From Hyphomicrobiales bacterium (GTDB taxonomy: Bacteria; Pseudomonadota; Alphaproteobacteria; Rhizobiales; Beijerinckiaceae), in the NCBI GenBank assembly GCA_900299065.1, contig OMIJ01000142.1, forward strand, positions 1 through 5,587: DNA of 5,587 nucleotides, in the 5' to 3' direction. Position numbers and translations under genes: made by a program. How positions within the stretch are numbered: the stretch's first letter is position 1; each line of letters begins with the position of its first letter. The notes beneath the pieces are model-generated. The model saw only the letters and a program-made list of their open reading frames with translations, was not told the DNA's origin and did no database searches. Shown one piece after another: positions 1 to 5,467 of the stretch.

Positions 1-38
1 CAATCGTCCTTCGAACAACAAACTTTCGTCACACCATC

Positions 39-66
39 TTGCACGAGTCGTTAACCGCAGTATTTT
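39..66 (+). promoter_or_regulatory. Possible sigma70-type promoter of the histone-like gene
   Basis: TTGCAC at 39-44 (three of six matches to TTGACA) is followed after 16 bases by TATTTT at 61-66 (four of six matches to TATAAT). This would start transcription near 73 and leave a leader of about 55 bases before the ATG at 129. Both boxes are imperfect, so this is only the best candidate in the 128 bases upstream of the gene. Confidence 0.33.
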
Positions 67-128
67 AACTACGCCTGTAGTCGGTAGCTTCTCAATCCGA
101 CGACAACCCAACTTAGAGGGGACCTCAG

Positions 129-398
129 ATGGCGAAGGCAGCAAAGCGTAAACCGGCCAAGAAGGCCGCGAAGAAAGCAGTGAAGAAGAGTGCTACAAAG
201 AAGGTTGCCAAGAAGAAGGTAGCCAAGAAGGTAGCTAAGAAGAAGGTAGCCAAGAAGAAGGTAGCCAAGAAGGCTGCCAAGAAGGCCGCCAAGAAAGTAG
301 CCAAGAAGAAGGTTGCTAAGAAGAAGGCTGCGAAGAAGGCCCGCAAGGCGTCTCCCCGTAAAGCCAAGGCTCCCGTTGCAGCTCCGTCTGCCCCGTAA
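129..398 (+). CDS. Histone H1-like lysine/alanine-repeat DNA-binding protein
   Basis: This encodes an 89-residue, extremely basic protein with 39 lysines, 3 arginines and about 28 alanines by my count. It has no acidic residue and no aromatic residue. Residues 9-75 are built of short units of the type (V/A)AKK and VAKKK, so the period alternates between four and five residues. The tail (about 76-89) changes character to a Ser-Pro-Arg-Lys motif followed by a Pro/Ala-rich end. Such proteins resemble the C-terminal domain of eukaryotic H1 and bacterial H1-like proteins (Bordetella BpH1, chlamydial Hc type). Those bind DNA or RNA without sequence specificity and help compact the nucleoid, so the role here is inferred from composition. 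The start is supported by AGAGGGG at 115-121, seven bases before the ATG. The matching antisense frame is rich in Phe/Leu/Ala and is only a mirror of the repeats. Low complexity makes homology searches unreliable, and length probably varies between strains. Confidence 0.85.
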   Translation: MAKAAKRKPAKKAAKKAVKKSATKKVAKKKVAKKVAKKKVAKKKVAKKAAKKAAKKVAKKKVAKKKAAKKARKASPRKAKAPVAAPSAP

Positions 399-414
399 GG
401 TCTAAGCGAGAGCA

Positions 415-455
415 GGAAGGTTAACAGCGTTCATCTTTTGAACGCTCCTCCTTCC
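415..455 (+). terminator. Stem-loop directly after the histone-like gene
   Basis: An 8-bp perfect stem (AGCGTTCA at 426-433 with TGAACGCT at 439-446, loop of five) is extended outward by GGAAGG (415-420) with CCTTCC (450-455) across a small internal loop. It begins 16 bases after the stop codon. No run of T follows, so it may be a weak terminator or an element protecting the mRNA end rather than a classical intrinsic terminator. Confidence 0.45.
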
Positions 456-513
456 AAGCTTCAATTCCATGAGTGACTGGTTCGGGTGTATCGCAGTCGG
501 GCCTGTCTCTCTG

Positions 514-588
514 GAAATGAGCCACCAGCTATTTTTGATCTCCTCTGCTCTGCAGAAAATCGAAAATAGGCGGTGGCTTTTTCATTTC
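514..588 (+). terminator. Long inverted repeat, likely intrinsic terminator
   Basis: Bases 521-539 pair with 559-577 as a 19-bp stem with two mismatches and one G.T pair, beginning GCCACC and ending GGTGGC. TTTTT follows at once (578-582), as expected for a plus-strand intrinsic terminator. The 19-base loop contains its own small hairpin (TCTGC 544-548 with GCAGA 552-556). Symmetry continues outside the stem: GAAATGA (514-520) is complementary to TCATTTC (582-588), offset by four T. On the minus strand the stem is preceded by A's and followed by TCATTTCC, so termination of the opposing transcript there would be less efficient. It lies between two convergent genes. Confidence 0.65.
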
Positions 589-592
589 GCGA

Positions 593-609
593 CTTACGAT
601 CTTCGCAAG
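593..609 (-). other. Small stem-loop after the secreted-protein gene
   Basis: Read on the minus strand, CTTGCGA, a three-base AGA loop and TCGTAAG form a 7-bp stem with one G.U pair. On the plus strand the same position is an A/C mismatch, which suggests the structure belongs to the minus transcript. It lies 24 bases past the stop codon of the small secreted protein. No T-run follows, so it may be a 3' end stabiliser or chance. Confidence 0.25.
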
Positions 610-632
610 ACTTGCAGTGGTTCAGATTGGAC

Positions 633-929
633 CTAATGCCCGGCAAGACAGGAGCGGGCAAACTCCCGCCAGATTTTTCCTCCCGCTTTGCCGCTGCGCT
701 TCATCTCTCGCCATTGAAAGGCGCAAGCCCGCAATTGGGCCTGGCTGGCATTTTGGAAAACATCCCGGCTCTGATCTGTCCCGGCATTAGGCGCAGACCG
801 CGGCGCTAGAGGCATTGCAGCCCCGCCTATGGCCTCCTTGGGAGGTGCTTGTGACCTGGCAGGCTCAAAAGGACTAAGCCCAATCAGCACGCCCAGAAAG
901 ATCGCACCGGCATGCCAATATGGGTTCAC
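633..929 (-). CDS. Small secreted protein with two-cysteine C-terminal motif
   Basis: This encodes a 98-residue protein if started at the GTG at 929. The N-terminus shows a hydrophobic stretch (AIFLGVLIGL, about residues 9-18) and a plausible signal peptidase site near Arg-Ser/Gln at 26-27. A Pro/Ala-rich linker follows. The C-terminal block (about 63-95) has the pattern Cys-Ala-Phe-Gln-Trp-(x)-Glu-Met-Lys ... Gly ... Trp-(x)-Glu-Phe ... Cys. I know this layout from many short, uncharacterised exported alphaproteobacterial proteins, where the two cysteines probably form a disulfide. The start is uncertain. GTG 929 lies 14 bases after the upstream stop without a good ribosome site. A TTG at 947 overlaps that stop as TTGA and would add a basic N-terminal residue. 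An ATG at 992 gives 119 residues but overlaps the upstream gene by 49 bases and puts acidic residues ahead of the signal. It is probably translationally coupled to the DUF2147 gene. The function is unknown. Confidence 0.6.
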   Translation of the reverse strand: MNPYWHAGAIFLGVLIGLSPFEPARSQAPPKEAIGGAAMPLAPRSAPNAGTDQSRDVFQNASQAQLRACAFQWREMKRSGKAGGKIWREFARSCLAGH

Positions 930-943
930 TCGTGAATGGCCGA

Positions 944-1378
944 TCAATTGCGTGTCCACGTCTGTGTCTTGCACAGGATCATCGCCACGCATCCCTTCAG
1001 ATTGGCTTCCTTGTCTCCAGACAGCGCGAAAGAGGCTGAATAGGTCTTGCCATCTTCGGGATTATAAATCGAGCCAGCCCAGCGATCGGGTCCATCAGGT
1101 TGCATGGGCAGAATGATCTGCAGGCCTATCAGCGGGCGGGTGCGTTTGGTGGGTTCGGGGTTATTGCCATCGAGTTTGGGCGTTCCCTTTTCCGTATTGG
1201 GCTCTTGCAGCCAGACAATGGCCCCACAAATATTGGATCCGCAGGCCGTGATGCGCACCCGTGATTTGCCGCCCTCTGTGGTCCAGGTTCCAGTCGCATC
1301 TCCGGCTAAGACGGGGGATGCGCAAACCAGTGCAGTCAGAAATGCTGATGTTGTCAGTGTCGGAGAAAATCGGATCAT
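944..1378 (-). CDS. DUF2147 family secreted protein
   Basis: This 144-residue protein has a typical signal peptide (residues 1-25, ending Val-Leu-Ala before Gly-Asp), so it should be periplasmic. The mature part shows the whole DUF2147 pattern. It starts with a Gly-x-Trp opening (30-32) and a Ser-Arg-Val-Arg-Ile strand. Next come Cys46 and Cys51 in the family's Cys-Gly-x-x-x-Cys-Gly motif, the Arg-Pro-Leu-Ile-Gly segment, the block IYNPEDGKTYSA, and a closing Gly-Cys(130)...Cys(136)-(x)-Thr-Gln-Thr-Trp-Thr-Arg. The four cysteines suggest two disulfides. The family is widespread in Proteobacteria; the biochemical role is not established. I chose the ATG at 1378 because it gives the signal peptide and sits seven bases after a GAG. 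The longer open frame to 1513 lies inside the peptidase gene. The 61-base gap behind the peptidase holds only a short hairpin (1417-1432) without a T-run, so co-transcription is likely. Confidence 0.9.
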   Translation of the reverse strand: MIRFSPTLTTSAFLTALVCASPVLAGDATGTWTTEGGKSRVRITACGSNICGAIVWLQEPNTEKGTPKLDGNNPEPTKRTRPLIGLQIILPMQPDGPDRWAGSIYNPEDGKTYSASFALSGDKEANLKGCVAMILCKTQTWTRN

Positions 1379-1439
1379 AATTTGTCTCAATGCGTGGAGA
1401 ATATGAAAGTGTTCCCGCGCTGATTTCAGCACAGAGCGA

Positions 1440-3482
1440 TCAGGCGGCCAAACCCTTTTTGCGCAAAAGCGCCTGTGTGGAGGGCAGTCGACCCCGAAAA
1501 GCTGTGTAAGCAAGATCTGGTTCCTGTCGGCCGCCTGCAGCGTAAATATGATCCTTCAGGCGCTTGGCGACCTCTGCATGGAACGGATCGCCTGTCTCTA
1601 CAAAGGCCTCGAAGGCATCGGCATCCAGCACTTCCGACCACAGATAGCTGTAATAACCAGCCGAATAGCCGTCTCCGGAAAAGATATGCGAGAAATGCGG
1701 GCTGCGATGCCGCATGGTAATGGCGTCTGGCATTCCTATTGTGTTCAGCACTTCACGCTCCAGCGCCATCACATCGGGCATTTGGTCCGAGGGTTGGAGG
1801 AGATGCAATTCAAGATCCACCAAGGCCGAGGCTGTATATTCGATACTGGCGAAACCTTGATTGAAGGTCTTTGCCGCCAGAATGCGCTCAATCAATCTCT
1901 CGGGGATTGGCGCTTTGGTTTGGACATGAAGGGCAAAACGCCGCAAAACATCTGGCTGCATCAGCCAATGTTCAAACAGCTGGGACGGCAATTCGACAAA
2001 ATCACGCGCCACACTGGTTCCGGAAATTAGCGGATAGGTTACATCAGAGAGCATGCCATGCAATGCATGACCAAACTCATGGAACAGGGTGCGGGCATCG
2101 TCGAGACTTAGCAAACAGGCTTGACCATGAGCCGGTTTTGAAAAATTCATCACATTAAGAATGATTGGTCTTATCTCTCCATCAAGCTTGTGCTGATCGC
2201 GAAAGCTCGACATCCAGGCCCCGGAGCGCTTGGAAGGCCGGGCAAAATAATCAGAGATGAAAAGAGCAATATGGCGATTGTCGCGGTCAATCACTTCAAA
2301 CGCCCGCGCATCGGGATGATACAGTTTCAATCCCTTTTGCTCGATGAAGCGCAATCCAAATAGCCGTTCTGCCGTGTAAAAAGCCGCGGCAATCATTTGA
2401 TCGAGGCTCAAATAAGGTTTGAGTTCCGATTCATCGATATCAAAGCGCACTTTTCTGAGCTTTTCAGCATAATAGCGCCAGTCACTGGCCTGAATGGGGA
2501 GAGTGTCACCCTCGCTACGTGCGAGGGCCTCCAGCGCCTCTTGCTCCTCATGCGCTTTGGCTTTGGCCGCATTCCAGACCTCTTGCAAAAGAGCCCGAAC
2601 CTGTGAAGGTGTTTTGGCCATTGTGTTGTTAAGCTTGAAATCAGCAAAAGTCGCAAAGCCTAAAAGGCGAGCCCGCTCGGCGCGCAGATGGAGAATCTCG
2701 GCAATCAAGGGTCGATTGTCATGTGATGCCTGCTGCTCACCCCGCATGATCCAAGCCTGAAAAGCTTTTTGGCGCAAATCGCGGCGTGAGGAAAACTGCA
2801 AAAAGGGCTCAATGCTTGATCGCGATAGCGTTACCGCATAAGGCGAGATCAAATTGCGATCCCGCGCGGCCTGAGCCGCATTATCTCTTTGGCTGGCCGA
2901 GAGCCCGGCCAGATCATCTTCATTGTCCAGAGCAAGTGTAAAGCTAGTTTCATCCTGCAGGACATTTTGTGAGAATTGCGTCCCCAAAGAGGCCAGACGC
3001 GCAATGATATCGGCAAGCCTGACTTTTTGTTCGGGTTTTAATTGCGCACCCGAGCGAATGAAGGCGCGCCTTGTCAAATCCAGCACACGCAATTGCTCGT
3101 CTGTCAGCCCAGTTTCGCCCCTTTGTGCCCAGACTTTTTCGACCCTTTCGAACAGGGCGCTATTCATATAGATCGCGCTCGAATGACGCGCCAACAGGGG
3201 CGACATTTCGCGCTCTATGGCTTGCAATTGATCATTTGTGTGCGCCGAGGCCAGATTCCAGAAGATCTGATTGACGCGATCAAGCTCATGTCCCGCCCGC
3301 TCTAGCGCTTCAATTGTATTGGCAAAATTGGCGGGCTCTTTTGAGTTGATAATGGTGTCTATGTCCCGATTATGGGCAATTAAAGCGCGCTCAAAAGCGG
3401 GGCGAAAATGCTCGCTGCTGATTTCATCAAAAGGAGGCAGACCAAAAGGACTGGTCCAGTCTTTTAAAAAAGGATCATTCAT
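1440..3482 (-). CDS. dcp: M3 family zinc metallopeptidase, dipeptidyl carboxypeptidase type
   Basis: This 680-residue enzyme is the usual length for Dcp/OpdA and matches the Dcp branch along its full length. Dcp removes dipeptides from the C-terminus of peptides, mainly recycling peptides in the cytoplasm; there is no signal peptide here. The N-terminal helical half (about 1-230) carries the family opening PFLKDWTSPFGLPPF and AHTND near 80. The catalytic domain contains the thermolysin-like zinc motif HEFGH, with His468 and His472 as ligands and Glu469 as catalytic base. Glu497 in Asp-Phe-Val-Glu is the third ligand, 29 residues after the first His as in E. coli Dcp. Substrate-binding His599 and the Gly-Tyr-Tyr-Ser-Tyr block (609-613) follow. 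All catalytic residues are intact. The ATG at 3482 gives the family N-terminus; the frame stays open to an ATG at 3542, but that extension contains the putative promoter start site. It is the first gene of a likely three-gene minus-strand operon and is divergent from the MFS gene. OpdA (oligopeptidase A) is the main alternative name. Confidence 0.93.
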   Translation of the reverse strand: MNDPFLKDWTSPFGLPPFDEISSEHFRPAFERALIAHNRDIDTIINSKEPANFANTIEALERAGHELDRVNQIFWNLASAHTNDQLQAIEREMSPLLARHSSAIYMNSALFERVEKVWAQRGETGLTDEQLRVLDLTRRAFIRSGAQLKPEQKVRLADIIARLASLGTQFSQNVLQDETSFTLALDNEDDLAGLSASQRDNAAQAARDRNLISPYAVTLSRSSIEPFLQFSSRRDLRQKAFQAWIMRGEQQASHDNRPLIAEILHLRAERARLLGFATFADFKLNNTMAKTPSQVRALLQEVWNAAKAKAHEEQEALEALARSEGDTLPIQASDWRYYAEKLRKVRFDIDESELKPYLSLDQMIAAAFYTAERLFGLRFIEQKGLKLYHPDARAFEVIDRDNRHIALFISDYFARPSKRSGAWMSSFRDQHKLDGEIRPIILNVMNFSKPAHGQACLLSLDDARTLFHEFGHALHGMLSDVTYPLISGTSVARDFVELPSQLFEHWLMQPDVLRRFALHVQTKAPIPERLIERILAAKTFNQGFASIEYTASALVDLELHLLQPSDQMPDVMALEREVLNTIGMPDAITMRHRSPHFSHIFSGDGYSAGYYSYLWSEVLDADAFEAFVETGDPFHAEVAKRLKDHIYAAGGRQEPDLAYTAFRGRLPSTQALLRKKGLAA

Positions 3483-3521
3483 CACATTCTCACTGCAAAG
3501 CTTGCTTCGTCCAGCCAAAGG

Positions 3522-3540
3522 GCCATCCTGCACAGATGGC
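3522..3540. repeat. Perfect 6-bp inverted repeat, possible operator
   Basis: GCCATC (3522-3527) and GATGGC (3535-3540) form a perfect dyad separated by seven bases. It abuts the symmetric -10 element. The left arm falls at the expected -35 position for the plus-strand promoter, and the dyad covers the expected start site of the minus-strand transcript near 3536. This is where a dimeric repressor could affect both genes. No regulator gene is present in the window to pair it with. Confidence 0.4.
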
Positions 3541-3550
3541 ATATTATAAT
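3522..3550 (+). promoter_or_regulatory. Possible promoter of the MFS transporter gene
   Basis: A perfect TATAAT at 3545-3550 would start transcription near 3557, about 52 bases before the most upstream ATG of the transporter. The -35 position at 17-base spacing (3522-3527) reads GCCATC, which is a poor match and coincides with one arm of the dyad. The promoter may therefore be weak or activator-dependent. Confidence 0.45.
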
Positions 3551-3570
3551 GCGCCCGGTTGAATATTCAC
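3543..3570 (-). promoter_or_regulatory. Possible promoter of the peptidase operon
   Basis: On the minus strand TATAAT occupies 3548-3543, and GTGAAT (three of six matches to TTGACA) lies 16 bases upstream at 3570-3565. Transcription would begin near 3536, giving a leader of about 54 bases. The -10 overlaps that of the divergent transporter promoter because ATTATAAT (3543-3550) is its own reverse complement. Confidence 0.5.
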
Positions 3571-3596
3571 CCTCACTGCGGGGGTATTCAGCCCTC
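3564..3596. repeat. Phased direct repeat TATTCA(G)CCCTC
   Basis: TATTCACCCTC (3564-3574) recurs as TATTCAGCCCTC (3585-3596), differing by one inserted G. The starts are 21 bases apart, two helical turns, so both copies face the same side of the DNA. The first copy overlaps the -35 of the peptidase promoter; both lie in the transporter leader. It may be a tandem regulator site, but with two short copies chance is possible. Confidence 0.35.
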
Positions 3597-3608
3597 TATG
3601 CTTGACGG

Positions 3609-5255
3609 ATGAGGCGGCAGGCAATACTTGCCCTTGCTATGCAAAAAAACCATCCCTCATCTGAGCAAGGCCTGGCTGCCTCTGGCATGATTGAGATGGA
3701 TGCGCCAGTCACCCGACGCGAAATTCGTCTCGTCTATGCCGGTTTCATGGTTGTGATGGCTCTTGCCGCTTTGGATCAGAGCATTGTCTCGACAGCCCTG
3801 CCACGTATTGTCAGTGATTTGGGCGGTGTTGCCTATCTGTCCTGGATTGTCACGGCCTATGTGCTGGCCTCGACCTCAGTTATTCCTCTTTATGGTAAGC
3901 TCAGTGATCAATATGGCCGCAAGCCGCTGATCTATTCGGCGGTGGCGATTTTTCTGATCGGCTCTGTTCTGTGTGCCTTTGCCACATCGATGATGCAATT
4001 GTTGATCTTCCGAGTCATTCAGGGTTTGGGGGCAGGGGGGCTTGTGCCTCTATCGCAGATCATCATTGGCGATCTTGTTCCCCCGCGCGAGCGCGGTCGC
4101 TATCAGGGCAATATCGGCATGGTCTATGCCGCAGCCATTATGGGCGGGCCCATTTTGGGTGGCATAATTGCCGATGCTTTATCATGGCATTGGATCTTTC
4201 TGATCAATCTGCCCATTGGTCTTGCTGCTTTCGTGATGATTGCGTTGACGCTGCGTCGACGGCATGTGCCGCGTCGTCGGAGCATTGATTTTCTCGGCGC
4301 GGCGCTTTTGGCTGGCGCAACATCAGGCCTGTTGCTCATGCTCAGTTTGGGTGGACGCGTTTGGCCCTGGCTGTCACTTGAAAGTTTGGGCATGATGATC
4401 GGCACTATTGTGCTCATTGGTCTGTTTATCTGGCGCGAGCGCCATGCAGAAGAGCCGGTGATGCCGCTGCTGCTGTTTCGCAACAAAGTCTTTGTTCTGG
4501 CCATTTTGGTGACGGCGCTCACCTTCATGTGTACGCAAGGTGCGGGGGTCTACTATCCTTTGTTCTTTCAGATTGTCTATGGCGTCAAAATGTCCAATTC
4601 TGGCTGGCTATCAGCGCCCATGATGATTGGCACTGTGATCTCTGCGCGTGTAAATGGTCAGATTGTTGTGCGCACTGGGCGCTATAAAAAGACCATGGTT
4701 GGTGGCCTGTTGATGGGCTTTTTTGGCTATATTTTTCTTGTTGCAGCCTCCAGCACAGCCCAGCCGATTTATCTCATCGAAATTTGTTTGCTCATCATTG
4801 GTCTGGCCTTTGGTACAGTTACGCCCAATATGGTTGTCGCTGTTCAAAATGCAGTTGACATAGAACATATGGGCGCTGCGACAGCCGCCACCACTTTCTT
4901 TCGCGCATTAGGAGGCGTGACAGGCGTTGCAGCTTGCGGAGCCATTCTTACGGCAAGCCTCACCGATCAATTCACGTCAAATACAATGCCAATCAAGTTG
5001 GATGGCGCGACCTTGCTGAAAGGTGGCATTGTTCAAGTTATGGCGTTACCGCCCGAAGCCAATCTCGTCGCTGTCGAGATTTATCGTCAAGCGATTGCAT
5101 CTGTGTTTGCTCTCGGGATCTTCTGCTCTTTATTGGCTTTCGGCCTCACTTTGCTTTTGCCGGAATTGCCCTTGCGCACACGTGTGGGTCCATCGGAGGA
5201 ACCAAAGCCGAGCCAGCCTCTCCAGCCTCAGGACAGAATTCTGCAAGAAAAGTAA
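3609..5255 (+). CDS. MFS multidrug efflux-type transporter, DHA2 (14-helix) family
   Basis: This is an inner-membrane proton-coupled antiporter of the EmrB/QacA type, up to 548 residues long. About fourteen hydrophobic segments can be counted, near 41-62, 78-96, 108-126, 128-150, 168-189, 193-214, 227-248, 258-275, 295-322, 331-352, 361-380, 386-413, 422-450 and 494-518. Family motifs are visible: Leu-Asp56 ... Ala-Leu-Pro in helix 1 (motif D1), GKLSDQYGRKP at 96-106 between helices 2 and 3 (motif A), and Gly-Gly-Pro-x-x-Gly-Gly at 179-185 in helix 5 (motif C). The long loop before the last helix and the Pro/Gln-rich cytoplasmic tail are normal. The substrate cannot be read from sequence. No membrane-fusion partner (EmrA-like) or regulator gene is adjacent in the window. 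The start is uncertain. The ATGs at 3609, 3639, 3687 and 3696 are all in frame and none has a strong ribosome site; 3687 or 3696 would leave the short N-terminus usual for the family. If so, a perfect dyad GGCAA-TAC-TTGCC (3620-3632) lies in the leader. Confidence 0.92.
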   Translation: MRRQAILALAMQKNHPSSEQGLAASGMIEMDAPVTRREIRLVYAGFMVVMALAALDQSIVSTALPRIVSDLGGVAYLSWIVTAYVLASTSVIPLYGKLSDQYGRKPLIYSAVAIFLIGSVLCAFATSMMQLLIFRVIQGLGAGGLVPLSQIIIGDLVPPRERGRYQGNIGMVYAAAIMGGPILGGIIADALSWHWIFLINLPIGLAAFVMIALTLRRRHVPRRRSIDFLGAALLAGATSGLLLMLSLGGRVWPWLSLESLGMMIGTIVLIGLFIWRERHAEEPVMPLLLFRNKVFVLAILVTALTFMCTQGAGVYYPLFFQIVYGVKMSNSGWLSAPMMIGTVISARVNGQIVVRTGRYKKTMVGGLLMGFFGYIFLVAASSTAQPIYLIEICLLIIGLAFGTVTPNMVVAVQNAVDIEHMGAATAATTFFRALGGVTGVAACGAILTASLTDQFTSNTMPIKLDGATLLKGGIVQVMALPPEANLVAVEIYRQAIASVFALGIFCSLLAFGLTLLLPELPLRTRVGPSEEPKPSQPLQPQDRILQEK

Positions 5256-5371
5256 TTTCCGGGGCTTGAAGAATCATTCGCAAAGAACAAATTGTCTATC
5301 AGGATCTCTGGAGGCTATTGCGGGCAGGGGTCTGACTTGTTTTAAAAATAGGCTTGTTTTCTCAGGAAATA

Positions 5372-5402
5372 TTGCGATGCAAAAATATCTTGTTGCGATG
5401 CA
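5372..5402. repeat. 10-base direct repeat phased at 21 bases
   Basis: TTGCGATGCA occurs identically at 5372-5381 and 5393-5402, start to start 21 bases, which is two helical turns. The downstream copy overlaps the -35 box of the promoter in front of the last gene. Tandem direct repeats at this spacing are typical binding sites of response regulators of the OmpR/PhoB class, among others. The regulator is not identifiable from this window. Confidence 0.55.
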
Positions 5403-5418
5403 CAATTCTTGCTATACT
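5390..5418 (+). promoter_or_regulatory. Sigma70-type promoter of the last gene
   Basis: TTGTTG (5390-5395, three of six consensus matches) and TATACT (5413-5418, five of six) are separated by exactly 17 bases. Transcription would start near 5425, about 43 bases before the ATG at 5468. The weak -35 box overlapped by a direct repeat suggests control by an activator or repressor. Confidence 0.5.
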
Positions 5419-5467
5419 TCTTCCAATTGAGACAAACGACACTGATAATCTACTAAAGGGGGCTGCT

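Noticed and set aside
51..68. TTAA...TTAA pair upstream of the histone-like gene as a CtrA site
   Set aside because: The two TTAA boxes are 10 bases apart, not the 7 expected for CtrA.
125..367. Minus-strand frame rich in Phe, Leu, Ala opposite the histone-like gene
   Set aside because: It is the mirror of the AAG/GCC repeats, giving a periodic FFLATF pattern; the sense strand has the ribosome site and a sensible protein.
129..398. Repeat array considered as CRISPR or satellite DNA
   Set aside because: The units are 12-15 bases with no spacers and preserve one reading frame, so they are protein-coding repeats.
461..661. Minus-strand 66-residue open frame between the convergent genes
   Set aside because: It runs across the terminator inverted repeat and into the end of the secreted-protein gene; composition is unremarkable and no ribosome site is seen.
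1417..1432. Short hairpin between the peptidase and DUF2147 genes as a terminator
   Set aside because: The stem is short with a two-base loop and there is no T-run in the minus direction, so it is unlikely to stop transcription.
1548..2030. Plus-strand 160-residue open frame inside the peptidase gene
   Set aside because: It is antisense to strongly conserved catalytic sequence and has no recognisable domain or start signal.
3483..3542. N-terminal extension of the peptidase to an ATG at 3542
   Set aside because: Dcp proteins begin at the position of the ATG at 3482, and the extension covers the dyad and the predicted transcription start.
5023..5430. Plus-strand 135-residue frame overlapping the transporter 3' end
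   Set aside because: It is an out-of-frame shadow of the transporter that reads through the promoter and direct repeats of the next gene.
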